Origin: Acanthacorydalis orientalis
Lineage: Eukaryota > Arthropoda > Insecta > Megaloptera > Corydalidae
DNA length: 64,000 nucleotides
Direction of reading: 5' to 3'
Assembly: GCA_034766995.1 (NCBI GenBank)
Contig: CM068315.1
Location: forward strand, 8,802,510-8,866,509
Part shown: in pieces, positions 44,984 through 55,712 of the stretch
Layout of the letters: each line of letters opens with the position of its first letter
How positions within the stretch are numbered: the first letter of the stretch is position 1
Program-made: the position numbers and the translations under genes
The notes under the pieces: generated by a model
The model's input: the letters and a program-made list of their open reading frames with translations, nothing else
Told to the model about the DNA's origin: nothing
Databases searched by the model: none

Positions 44984-45376
44984 TAGTAGTAAGTTAGATA
45001 TCATTTTTCTTAAGAATTGAAATACTCATAAAAAAGTTGTCACAAGGATTTTAATTTAATATTTAGTTTAACAATTGTCATTATTTTTTTGTAGCTATAA
45101 TGGAGTTGCAAACTTATATTAAATCTTTATATAAACTCTTTTTTATGAAATTTATATAAACTCTAAACAACTATATAAACACTTTTTTATAACACTTTTG
45201 TTACTGAAAAATCTAATTTTTCAGTAAAAAATAGTTTGAAGTTACAAAACATTGAATAAAGTCATGCTATTTCTAAAAATATGAAACAAAAGTAACATAA
45301 AATACATTATAAATACTATTTCTGTAAATATTTTTTTTTAAATATGAAACATTTAAGAATTGTTGTTCAAAAATGT
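44984..45376 (+). repeat. 395-bp interspersed repeat D, copy 1 (inside mariner B4)
   Basis: Splits the 5' untranslated part of B4, since B3 reads straight through the corresponding place. The reverse complement of 47018-47414 matches along the full length, by eye around 90%. No terminal inverted repeats, no coding; class unknown. Confidence 0.87.
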
Positions 45377-45607
45377 GGCGCTATCATTCACTTTGTAACG
45401 TCACGGCTATCAAGTGCCACTTTTCAAACTAGCTTAGGTGACATTTCAGCCAAAATCGAAGCGTTGTTCATGTTCTACAGATATTTGAAGCAAACATTGC
45501 AGCAATTGCCGTATAAATGAAAAAAACGAGCAGGCCTTTCTGCGTCTATTCGTTGGTTGGTTGGTTATTGAGGTTTTGGGCGCATCGACTAGCGTCGATT
45601 CGTCACC

Positions 45608-46051
45608 GTGGATGACACACGGATCTATCACTACACACCTGAGTCGAAGCAGCAGTCAAAGCAGTGGACAAAGACTGGTGAAAGCGCGCTGAAGAAGGCG
45701 AATACCGTTTTGTCGACTAGGAAGGTGATGGCCAGTGTTTTTTTGAGATTTACAAGGAATCATTCCGATCGACTACTTAACAAAGGGAAAACGATAACAG
45801 GAGGTTCTTATGCAACATTATTGGATCGTTTGAAAGAAGAGCTAAATCAAGAAAGGCCAAGATTGATGCATAATAAAGTGTTATTTCACCACGACAACGC
45901 GATAATCGACCGACGCAATGACAAAATTGCACAAATGAGGCTTAGAATTAATTTATCAATCACCCGATTATCCAGACTTGACCCGTCGCGACTTCTTCCT
46001 CTTCCCAAACTTGAAAATTTAGCTCGGTGGGAAGAATTCACGTCGAATTAG
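45608..46051 (+). pseudogene. Mariner transposase catalytic-half fragment (B4)
   Basis: 147 codons open: RIYHYTPESKQQSKQWTKTG, VLSTRKVMASVFLRFTRNHS, KGKTITGGSYATLLDRLKEE, then VLFHHDNA with the second catalytic Asp. After this the frame shifts and the C-terminal part is scrambled. The N-terminal half is absent from the element. Confidence 0.85.
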
Positions 46052-46201
46052 GATGTCATCACCGTCGTCATTGCGTATTTTTCAGACTCGCTGGACTAAG
46101 CGCATAGCCCTCAATGGAGACTATGTTGAGAAATAAAACCGATTTTTCCAAAAAAACGGCGTTCGATTTGCTTTTTTACTATACTAATCAAACGACCCTC
46201 G

Positions 46202-46493
46202 TCATGTATATATGTAGATGTCTTTTGTCTACAATAAATCATTTTTCACATTGAAGTTTCTTCTAATTGCTGAACAGGCTTCACTGTAAAAACGCGCCTC
46301 GTATAAAAATAAATAATACTGATTTTAAAAATTGTAGATAAAATTTTATTCGATTAAAATGTTGTATATGTAATCGTAAATAGGCTGATTATATTTTCAA
46401 CGAAAAAAGTACTATCTGCAAATTTTATCTGGATATTTTATACATATATTTCTGTTTCATATTTATTTATATAAATTACATACACATACACAC

Positions 46494-46524
<31 letters not shown>

Positions 46525-47017
46525 ACTTCGCACGTGCACATTTTGTATCCAATATCTATACTAGTATGTTTTAATCATATACTTTTGAAATGCGTCGGCG
46601 TCGAAATAACTGTCTTACGGTACCAACTCAAAAGATAAAATATTCACGCGCGCTGAACTCGAAAATTATTTCGAGATCGTCGGAAAAAAGTAAAAAGTCT
46701 GTTGCTACTATGTAGGGAATGTTGATGCGCACGCATGATATTTATTTTCATTTCCATAGAACGAGTGTCCCAGTGGCAATGATAAAATATCTCAAGTCGC
46801 ATGTATGAGACTGTCGCCGATGATGGCAACTTTTCACTTGACTTTGTTATCATCCTACTTATATTTTATGTTATACTATTCTAATTTGTGTGGGGATGAG
46901 TGATATATTAACTCATTTTTTTAGTACACACATTACGACGGGTAACAATAAATTTAGAATGATTAAGTAAAAGTTATATTTGTGTGTGTTTAATAAATGA
47001 ATGCGTATCGCAAATTA
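46202..47017. other. Intron with a less A+T-rich island
   Basis: A CACATACATACATATATA microsatellite at about 46480-46524; 46540-46880 has balanced composition and a 69-codon minus frame without a domain. The rest is A+T-rich. Confidence 0.5.
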
Positions 47018-47414
47018 CATTTTTGAACAACAACGATTCTTAAATGTTGCATATTTTACACAAAAATATTTATAGAAATAGTATTTATAATGTATTTTAT
47101 GTTATTTTTGTTTCATATTTTTAGGAATAGCATGACTGTTCAATGTTTTGTAATTTCAAACATATTTTTTATTGGAAAATTAGATTTTTCAGTAACAAAA
47201 GAGTTATAAAAAAGAGTTTATATAGTTGCTTAGGGTTTATATAAATTTCATAAAAAAGAGTTTATATAAAGATTTAATATAAGTTTGAAACTCCATTATA
47301 GCTACAAAAAATAACGACAATTGTTAAAATAAATATTAAATTAAAATGCTTGTGACATAACTTTTTTTATGAGTATTTCAATTTTTAAGAAAAATGATAT
47401 CTAACTTACTACTA
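47018..47414 (-). repeat. Interspersed repeat D, copy 2 (inverted)
   Basis: Reverse-complement copy of 44984-45376. The flanks are unrelated to those of copy 1, which fixes the unit ends near CATTTTTGAACAAC and TACTACTA. It is not inside a mariner. Confidence 0.87.
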
Positions 47415-47892
47415 CTTACTTTTTGATGAATCAAGAAATACTTTTTTTCTAATAAGCGTACATGCTTAATACTAGTTGGTTAATTGCTATATTATAGTTG
47501 TAATTTTGAGTTGATTTTTATATTTATAATTATTAGATAGATATATTTTAGTTATAAACTAGTTTTAAATAATTAAATGTGATAGATAATGCTATGGAAC
47601 TTTAAAAAAAACTGTTTATACGTTAAAATACATTTAAATAAGTACCATTTCAATAACGACGTGCAAAAAATAATTAAGAGATATAAAATGTATAATACAT
47701 ACATACATAAAAGAACTGTCGGTCATTCTTGTAAGATAATGACACAACTTTCCATCCACATGCGTTCTGTTATTGGAGAGTTTTTTGTCAAGAAGGTGTA
47801 GTTTTTAGTCTCCTAAGTCATCTGATCTATTACCTTGATACTATTTTCTATTCTTTAAATTATAATTGGAAAAGTAAATCATGTGTTTTTTA
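47415..47892. other. A+T-rich intron, nothing recognised
   Basis: A 70-codon plus frame at 47589-47801 has no recognisable domain. Confidence 0.6.
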
Positions 47893-48095
47893 GGGTTCAA
47901 CAAAAGATAGAAGAGAATTGAAAAGGTGGAGCCGATTTTTGTAAGGTTATTTTTGAGAACTTTCAAAAATATTATGAAAAGTTCCACGGTAGTTATAACC
48001 ATTGCATTAACGGAATATAATTTGATTAATGAGTAATAAAAGTATTTTTTTGAAGATATACCTTTTTAAAATATTCATAACATTTGAGTAAAATT

Positions 48096-48097
<2 letters not shown>

Positions 48098-48150
<53 letters not shown>

Positions 48151-48152
48151 AT

Positions 48153-48211
<59 letters not shown>
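48098..48211. repeat. (TA)n microsatellite
   Basis: TA tract of about 114 bp with AATA phase slips, ending exactly at the MITE end. Confidence 0.96.
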
Positions 48212-48215
<4 letters not shown>

Positions 48216-48760
48216 GTTGGTAGCAAAAAATTGCGATTTATGACGTTCAAATTCATATAAATTTTTCTCAGCTAGCTGTTTTAAGTGGTCCAGAACTATT
48301 GGATGACTAACGCCTAACATTTGTGCTAGCTCTCGAATTGTTGTGCGTGGTTCTGATTCAACTAACGACATCAGTTGCTCACTATGAACTGACGAAAGAC
48401 GCCTGCGATCTTCTGCATCTACAAGGCTCTCGTCCCCAGTACGAAATTTTTGGAACCACCATTGTATCGTAGGTTCCTTAACAGTACTCACAACAAAAGC
48501 ATCGGTCAATTTATGAGTACTTTCTGTTGCATTACCACCCGTTTTAAACTTAAAAAATGCTCTTATTTAATCTTTATATAAAACTATTGATCTTGTTGGC
48601 TTCTTTTTCATTTATAATTCAAATGACCAATTTGAAGCAAAATTAATGAAAAAAACAAAGTCGATGTTGCTAAAATATAGATCCAAACATGGACTTCAAA
48701 ATGATATTAACAAAAGCACGACGAAACGACAGTTTCATTGAAAAAATAAGGTTACCCTAA
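48212..48760 (-). mobile_element. Cecropia-type mariner MITE, copy A6
   Basis: Left end TTAGGTTGGTAGCAAAAAAT after TA. At the right the usual terminal repeat has collapsed: AAGGTTA joins directly to CCCTAA before TA, so about 40 bp of the 5' end is missing. The minus strand has the longest readable N-terminal remnant: FVVSTVKEPTIQWWFQKFRT, GDESLVDAEDRRRLSSVHSE, TIRELAQMLGVSHPIVLDHL. The frame continues through the terminal repeat into the TA tract as an (IY)n tail. Confidence 0.88.
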
Positions 48761-49246
48761 TATATATATATACGAATAACAAAGAAACTTATTAAATATG
48801 AAAAAATAATTGAAAATAAATGATTAAAAATGTAAAAAAATAATTACTACTGAAATAATTTATCTAAAATATTTTTAAATCTCTTGTATTTTATTTGAAC
48901 TCTAAGCTTGAATTATATCAATAATTATACAGATCTACATTCATTAATTATCAACTAATTAAGTGTTCAACAATAAAAAAATTAAATGATAATTTTACAC
49001 ATATTTCCATTTTTGAGATAATATTGATAAATTAATGTTGAATTATCATTATTTATTTTTTCCAATTGAGAAAATTAGAAAAACGATTTGTATATTTATA
49101 TGGAAACACGAATTTTGAAAAATATATATTATATGAGTTTAGAAACCACATGTTTTTATAAAAATGAATGATACTTTATATTTATAGAACTTTATCGAGG
49201 AAAATGTGAGAAAAGCAATAGGATTGTAAAATGTAACGTTTTAGGA

Positions 49247-49580
49247 AGAGATCAAGCGAGAAACGAAAGCTTCTTGGAAATAATCCAACCTGATAAACAG
49301 TTTGCGTCACTGATCTTGATCTGTTTGCTGATTAGTAATAAATATGTGATATTTTCTCTCTAGAATATTTCATACATACACGAACAAAAGTCAAATATTA
49401 CATTTATCCGTATGGAAATAAAATAAACCGCTATGTGAAATGTATCTGTAGCTCTAAACATATGATATTTCTCATCGAATGAATAACATAATATTGGGAA
49501 GAAAAATCCACCGATAGCCATATGTAACATCAAACGAAAATGTTACATGATTCTCAGAATCGTCAGAGCTTTATGGATAG

Positions 49581-49613
<33 letters not shown>

Positions 49614-50113
49614 ATATATATATATGTATATGCGTGTGTATGTGTATGGTTAAATAAAAAACACTTTTGGTCGGCGAAAAAATTCCGTTCGATCAATGGA
49701 TTTTTTATTCGCGATGAATGCCGAAACGAGTTATCTGAATGTACAAAAAATATCAAGTATCGAATAAATATCAATGATGTCCGGAAAAAAGTACACACAT
49801 CACTTCGTTATATTCGAACTTACAGTTATCGAATAACACGTGGATAAAAAACAATTGTCCTTTGTTTAGTATTTTAGTTAATATTGACAGAATGAAATTA
49901 TTTTCAATTCACTATGATATTTGAAAAGGATAATTGAAACAAACCAATACAAATTTAATGTAACATTTTCATTCTTTTTATATTAAACATTACGTACCTA
50001 AATACAAACATGTTTAATCTCTTTAATGACTAATAAGCAAATAATCCGATTTTTCAGTTGATTTGTATTTAATTTTTTCAGATTGGAATATATCTAACGA
50101 TTAACATTTGTAT

Positions 50114-50122
<9 letters not shown>
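49247..50122. other. Intron, partly less A+T-rich
   Basis: TA/TG tract at 49579-49650; 49660-49850 is a more balanced stretch with short open frames and no domain; otherwise A+T-rich. Confidence 0.5.
49579..49626. repeat. (TA)n microsatellite with TG
   Basis: TA tract with TGTGTATA interruption, followed by TGTATATGCGTGTGTATGTG. Confidence 0.94.
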
Positions 50123-50157
<35 letters not shown>

Positions 50158-50763
50158 AGTGTGAGAGAGAGGAAGAGGAGAAAAAGAGAAAAAATAACTT
50201 AATTTTTCATTTAAAAAATAAATGTAGATTTGTTAAAATTTATTTTTTAACTGTGTTTGCATTCAATTTTTAATTTTAATTTTATATTTAAAATTAATTA
50301 TTGACGTTACATTTTACAATCCTATTGCTTTTCTCACATTTTCCTCGATAAAGTTCTATAAATATAAAGTATCATTCATTTTTATAAAAACATGTGGTTT
50401 CTAAACTCATATAATATATATTTTTAAAAATTCGTGTTCCCATATAAATATACAAATCGTTTTTCTAATTTCCTCAGTTGGAAAAAATAAATAATGATAA
50501 TTCAACATTAATTTATCAATATTATCTTAAAAATGGAAATATACGTTATACCATATCTTCAAAAAAATACTTTTATTACTCATTAATCGAATTATATTCC
50601 GTTAATGCAATGGTTATAACTACCATGGAACTTTTCATAATATTTTTGATAATTCTCAGGGATAACCTCACAAAAATCGGTTCCGCCTTTTCAAGTATTT
50701 TCTGTCTTTTATTGAACCCTAAAAAAATATGATTATGAAAATATGATATCTATCTATCTATAG

Positions 50764-50816
<53 letters not shown>

Positions 50817-50912
50817 GTGATTATGTGAATAATATTATTTATAAAATATTTTTTACGGTACATAGGCTCTTTCTCCTAAAGAATAATCCTAAAAAAATAA
50901 AAAAAGAAAGAA

Positions 50913-50950
<38 letters not shown>

Positions 50951-51104
50951 AAAGAGGGAAAGAGAAATATAACTTAATTTTTGATACAGAAAAATAAATG
51001 TAGATTTGTTAAAATTTATTTTTTAATCTATAATTTTTTGTATTCAATTTTTAATTTTAATTTTACACTTAAAATTAGTTATTGAACATTAATATGTATC
51101 TATA

Positions 51105-51148
<44 letters not shown>

Positions 51149-51285
51149 GTTATTATGTGAATAATATTATTTATAAAATATTTTGTTACGGTACATAGCC
51201 TCTTTTTTCTAAAGAAATAATCCTAAAGAAATAATCCTAAAGAAATAAAAAAAGAAAGAAGGAAAGAATATATATATATATTCGT
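50123..51285. repeat. Tandem duplication of a composite unit, split by repeat F
   Basis: Order: (TA)n - E1 (50149-50301) - repeat F (50302 to about 50742) - (TA)n - G1 (50813-50915) - (TA)n and GA run - E2 (50917-51090) - (TA)n - G2 (51146-51270) - (TA)n. E1/E2 share TAAATGTAGATTTGTTAAAA and neighbours; G1/G2 share TTATGTGAATAATATTATTT and CGGTACATAG. The two E-G units are thus a direct duplication in which every segment is bordered by a microsatellite. Confidence 0.88.
50302..50742 (+). repeat. Interspersed repeat F, copy 2 (insertion with visible empty site)
   Basis: About 440 bp inserted in E1 after AATTATTGA. The duplicate E2 reads from AGTTATTGA directly to ACATTAATATGTATC, so it shows the unoccupied site. 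Runs inverted relative to copy 1 (47893-49246). No clear inverted ends; the target duplication is uncertain. The mobility is real but the class is unknown. Confidence 0.8.
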
Positions 51286-51751
51286 TTAAAACAAAATATA
51301 TTTTCTTGAATTATAGAATATTCTTTAAAGCATTTTGTTAAATAATTTTCAACTTTACAAATACAGGTGTTTCAATTTAGGCTTTAACATGAAAGTATTA
51401 AAAAGCCTAAAAATTAAAAAGAATCATGTTATTCTACATTTAGTATTTTACTTTAATTGTATTTTAGTACTGAAACAATATCAAACAATAATAAAATACT
51501 AAATAGAAAATAACATGACTTTTTTAACCCCTACACCCACTTTAGTACTTCCATGTGGAAGCTCAAATTGAATCATCTATATAAACATTTCAATCTTCGT
51601 ATTTGAGAAAAATGATAAATAAAAATAACATTTTCAATAAGAAAATTTAATTAAACTACTTTCTATTAATTGTCAAAGTAATATTTATTTCTATCAAATC
51701 TTTTATGCATATTTTTATCTATCTTCTTATCTTCCTCTTGTTGTGTGTTTC

Positions 51752-51755
<4 letters not shown>

Positions 51756-51804
<49 letters not shown>
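51756..51804. repeat. (TA)n microsatellite
   Basis: Pure TA tract of about 49 bp. Confidence 0.95.
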
Positions 51805-51805
<1 letters not shown>

Positions 51806-52348
51806 TAGAAAGATAGTTATGTACAATTTTTAAAAAACAATTTGTAAGAATAATTAAAGTAGATCTAATATGTTACACAACTTATTTTAGGTCACCACTT
51901 TCGTTTAAGACAATTTATCTCTTATGAAAAAAAAAATTAATGAAATTTATTCTCAATAATATTTTTTAGAAACGTATTTTAGTTATCGTTTTTATTTTTA
52001 AATATAAATTCGCATTTTAACAAATCGTTTCCTTGAAAGCTTTCCGTAATTAAATATCTATCCAATTTATAGTTTTCTGTCATTCCGGTTAATTTAGAAT
52101 TATTTAAACTTCTTTTTGTTCTAGTGGTAAACATATTAAGAAGTCGGCGTTTTTTTTTAATATTTTTATAATCCTCTTATGGTTATAAATGATTTTTTTA
52201 AAATCTATTTTATTAGTTAATATAATACATATATAATAATTTAAATTCTGAAATTTTAATTTGATGACTAGCTTCATATACTATGTATTTTGATACCAAA
52301 ACAGAATTAGTTTTATAACATGAATAAAAAAATATCTGTACATACATT

Positions 52349-52349
52349 C

Positions 52350-52390
<41 letters not shown>
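52349..52390. repeat. (TA)n microsatellite
   Basis: TA tract left of the MITE. Confidence 0.94.
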
Positions 52391-52394
<4 letters not shown>

Positions 52395-52881
52395 AAACCC
52401 ACCTATAACGAAATAATCTCACAACGCGGTTTTCATATAACGCGGAGCAAAATTAGAACATCCCTCTTATAACGCGGTACTCTTATAACACTTGTTTCTA
52501 TATAATACAGCTTAATTAGCTTAAGCAGTCTCCCTAAAGCATGACTTTTTCTTTTACACTTTTACTGTTGAAATTCATGGGGAAGTCCCCTGTTTTTTTC
52601 AAGCACGTACATCACCATTTTTCAATTTCAGTTGTCGAGGAATTCTCATGTAAACGCAGAAACGATGCAGCATAAAATATGTAACAATATATTTATTGCC
52701 TTTTATATCTATAAAGTTTTATTCCATAACCGTATTCATCATAACATGGTGCTCCGAGAATGCAGTTTTCATATAATGTAGAACGAATCAACCTGATTTA
52801 TATGTACTTACTTCTGAGTTTCACTTAACGTGGTTTGATATAATGCGGTACGAATTAATCGCGTTATATGAGGGATGACTG
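52391..52881. mobile_element. pogo/Tigger-like MITE in a TA microsatellite
   Basis: Right end, on the minus strand: CAGTCATCCCTCATATAACG; left end TTGTAAACCCACCTATAACG; TA at both flanks and (TA)n on both sides. Internal 'ATAACGCGG' words recur (CATATAACGCGGAGC, CTTATAACGCGGTACTC) and face complementary copies near the right end (TATAATGCGGTACG), the layered end structure of Tigger MITEs. It is 491 bp with no coding sequence. The superfamily call is by end style. Confidence 0.78.
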
Positions 52882-52884
52882 TAT

Positions 52885-52938
<54 letters not shown>
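52882..52938. repeat. (TA)n microsatellite
   Basis: TA tract with CATATA interruptions right of the MITE. Confidence 0.94.
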
Positions 52939-53469
52939 GCATAAAACTTATCATCATAAAGATATACGTTCGAAAATAAATAACGTTGTTAACATTTTGT
53001 TTTAAAATAATAGATTTTTTTACTTTGTCAATTTGAAAAAGTCAAGAGAAATATTTAACAAGAAAATAATTATGAACGAAGTTATAATTAATTTTTATAT
53101 ATTTGTATTTTTTTTGGATATTCTATGATCAAATGTATGAGATGATTATAGTCCTAGTTATGATATGCTGGATTGGTTACCGAAATACTTAATATCTCAT
53201 TGATATTTTAGCGTTTTTTTATATTTGTTTAAGATAGTGTAGCATTTTGATTAATAAATGGAGGTAAGAGATTTCTGAAAAAATGAAATATTTGAAAACA
53301 CTTGAACGAAAATTCATTGCTGGAAGTGTGATGTGATGCAATGGGATCTTTTTTATGTCTAATGTATACCGTTATTGAACCTTTAAGAGCATATAAGTAA
53401 AGAAAAACTAATGTTTATCGTTCTCGGAGAATGGAAATGTGTCTATACTTTTTCATATTATATTTGGCA
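52939..53469. other. A+T-rich intron, nothing recognised
   Basis: No gene or element. Confidence 0.6.
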
Positions 53470-54740
53470 TAATCAGATATGTGAAAACGAAAACGATTTC
53501 TTGTCAACGAGAGAAAAAAAACGAATACGACGCTACACAGACACATTTAGATAGAGAGTGACATAATCGTAACATTTGAATTCACTTTTTCAACAATTCC
53601 ATATCCGTAACAATGTGTGCAACAGAAATCTCACCATCACTTGTGAAGACAACGAACGACAATCTATCCTCACGCGCGTCGTTTCATATGTTTCTCTCTC
53701 TGTATTGTATCGGTGTCGATGTACCTACTTTGACAACAACGGTAAGCGACGACGTTGAGATCCATCTATAGTTCGACACAGTTCCTGTGGCTGTATCGAG
53801 AACAGTTCGCGACTGGAAAATCGAAAAGAAAAATCGTTCCGCAAAGTTTCAAATTACGCGTTTCAGATACACGACGACGGTTGTCCATCCACCCTCGTCC
53901 TCTGGCTCCCCGTACTACGTTACACTCCGCTACATTAGCCATCCAGTTTCCCATCCACTCTTATAACGTCTCTTACGGTTTTCCACACACACACACACTC
54001 ACACAACATAACTTTACACGTTCACGATGCGAGTGTGCGTTGGCTATACGGCCGGCGCGCCGTTATCTAAAACATGGCAAAATTTAAATACGGATCTCAG
54101 ATTATTAATGTGTGTTCGACAGTTTGTCTCGAGTTCGATTGTGCTTCGCCACTAGCCCACATCTGTGGCCTGCTACGTGCCCTGCAGTCCTTACCGCTGA
54201 TAAATGGCCACCCATATACCACATGGTAATGGGTGACGGCGATCTGGCCCTCGTTCATTGCGGCGCGCAAGTCAAATTGATTCCGTTCCGAAATGATTCC
54301 GATCGTAATTGTGTGTATTTTTTAATCGGATTTTATGTGGCGTGTTTATCGATAACAGTGGCCGGCTGTGGATTAGTCAACGTTATAAACGGCATCTTGC
54401 GCATATATTTATGGGAGGCTGACAAACGATAATATGGATAATATGCATTTAAGCTCATAATAAAAGCGACCGATACCGAAGCGCCGGATGGATTTATTTA
54501 AAATTTTGGTAATTTCGTACGCACGCATTAGATTGAACGAAACGTCGGATTAAAATGATTCACGCGGTGTTTTCTTCATTTGACATTCTGGTCAAGTACA
54601 GAATCATATTGAGATACGAGATCACATTAAATTGTAATAAACGATATTGTGAAATTAGCAGCGAAAATATGATTGATAGGCACGTTTACAACGGTCTGAA
54701 TTTATATACAAGTAATATTACAGACCCGTTTAGATTAAAG
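53470..54740. other. Largest less A+T-rich island of the window
   Basis: About 1.27 kb of balanced, CpG-containing, repeat-free sequence in the large intron. It has a CACACACACACTCACACA run near 53988. Open frames of 110 (53755-54087) and 106 codons (54112-54432) adjoin each other; neither has a domain I recognise. The second is hydrophobic near its C-terminus (VYFLIGFYVACLSITVAGCG). Likelier a conserved non-coding or regulatory block than a gene, but an unrecognised exon or nested gene is not excluded. Confidence 0.45.
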
Positions 54741-54897
54741 ATAATAAGCTAGTTATTTTTATCAGTTCACAATTTATAATTTTTATATAAACATTGTATT
54801 ATTTTAATGATTTACAAAGGTCTAATAGTATAATAAATCGAAAAAACAAACTTATTATTAAAATAAAAAGTCAATTACACAATTATAAATAAATTAA

Positions 54898-54930
<33 letters not shown>

Positions 54931-55065
54931 AATATTTTCAATTACGACCTAATACATCAATAATTTAATAAATGAATCAACATATAATATTATCAAAGTA
55001 TAATATAATAAAGATATCTTCTTCATTTTATTAATTATAGTTAATAAAAATTAATTATACTATTA
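54741..55065. other. A+T-rich intron
   Basis: An (AC)n(TA)n tract at 54900-54932; nothing else. Confidence 0.6.
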
Positions 55066-55600
55066 TTAGGTTGGTAGAAAAATAATTGCGGTTTGTTACC
55101 TTCAAATTTATATAATTTTTTTAATTTAAGTGGTTTTAAGTAGTTCAGAACTGTTGGAAACTAACATCTAACTTTTGTGCAAGCTCTCGAATTGTACTTG
55201 GTTCTGATTCAACATCTTCAGTTGGTTGTTATGAACTTCTTTATCTTTAAGGCTCTCGTTTCCAGAACGAAATTTTTGGAACCACCATTGCATATTACGT
55301 TCCTTAATAGTACCCACATCAAAAGTTACGTTTACTTTACGAGTAATTTCTGCTGCTTTAGCATCTGTTTTGAATTCATACAAAAAATAATCTCTATTTT
55401 CTTTCTTTCCATCTTTATTTCAATAGCCCAATTTGAACCAAAATCGATAATAAAATCAAAGTCGATGTTATCTAAATACAGACAGGAAAATGCACTCCCA
55501 AATGATATTAATATGAACACGATGGAATGACACTCATTGAAAAAAAATTAAAGCTAGAATTCAGGAAACAAACACCGTAATTGTGTTTCTACCAACCTAA
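55066..55600 (-). mobile_element. Cecropia-type mariner MITE, copy A7
   Basis: Ends TTAGGTTGGTAGAAAAATAA and the complement of TTAGGTTGGTAGAAACACAA, TA at both flanks; 535 bp. Minus-strand remnant: MYEFKTDAKAAEITRKVNVT, FDVGTIKERNMQWWFQKFRS, GNESLKDKEVHNNQLKML (55168-55383). Part of the linker is deleted relative to A1 and A3. Confidence 0.9.
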
Positions 55601-55648
55601 TAAAACCGAATTTAAAATCTACAAAAATAAATTATTATTTTAAAGAAC

Positions 55649-55649
<1 letters not shown>

Positions 55650-55708
<59 letters not shown>
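55650..55708. repeat. (TA)n microsatellite
   Basis: TA tract preceded by CATACATACATA. Confidence 0.95.

Positions 55709-55712
<4 letters not shown>

Larger units (their letters stand above)
44955..46201 (+). mobile_element. Mariner deletion derivative, copy B4, with nested repeat
   Basis: The left end CGAGGGTCGTTTGATAAGTT follows TA. The right end, CGAGGGTCGTTTGATTAGTA on the minus strand, stops at 46201 (right flank TC). Without the nested 395-bp repeat (44984-45376) it would be about 850 bp, like B1 and B3. It carries the best catalytic-half remnant of family B: HRGDDTRIYHYTPESK region, QSKQWTKTGESALKKANTVL, KGKTITGGSYATLLDRLKEE, VLFHHDNA (second Asp) and a degraded SPDLAP block. A 30-bp GTTGGTTGGTTATTGAGG insertion-like segment sits at about 45553. 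Confidence 0.9.
47893..49246 (-). repeat. Interspersed repeat F, copy 1, interrupted by about 940 bp
   Basis: Positions 47893-48063 match the reverse complement of 50544-50735, and 49001-49246 match that of 50302-50541. In the second copy these two parts are contiguous. The intervening DNA here (a TA tract, MITE A6 and about 240 bp of A+T-rich sequence) is therefore an insertion, or the second copy has lost it. A weak protein-like string (NFQKYYEKFHGSYNHCINGI) is visible in 47940-48020 but I cannot assign it. Confidence 0.85.
51286..52390. other. A+T-rich intron with TA tracts
   Basis: TA tracts at 51756-51804 and 52349-52390. Around 51395-51520 the words AATCATGTTATTCTACATTTAG and CTAAATAGAAAATAACATGA face each other, a loose inverted repeat. 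No gene. Confidence 0.55.

Noticed and set aside
54112..54432. 106-codon frame with a hydrophobic segment
   Set aside because: Not called as a gene because no homology or splice context is visible; kept as part of a finding on the island.
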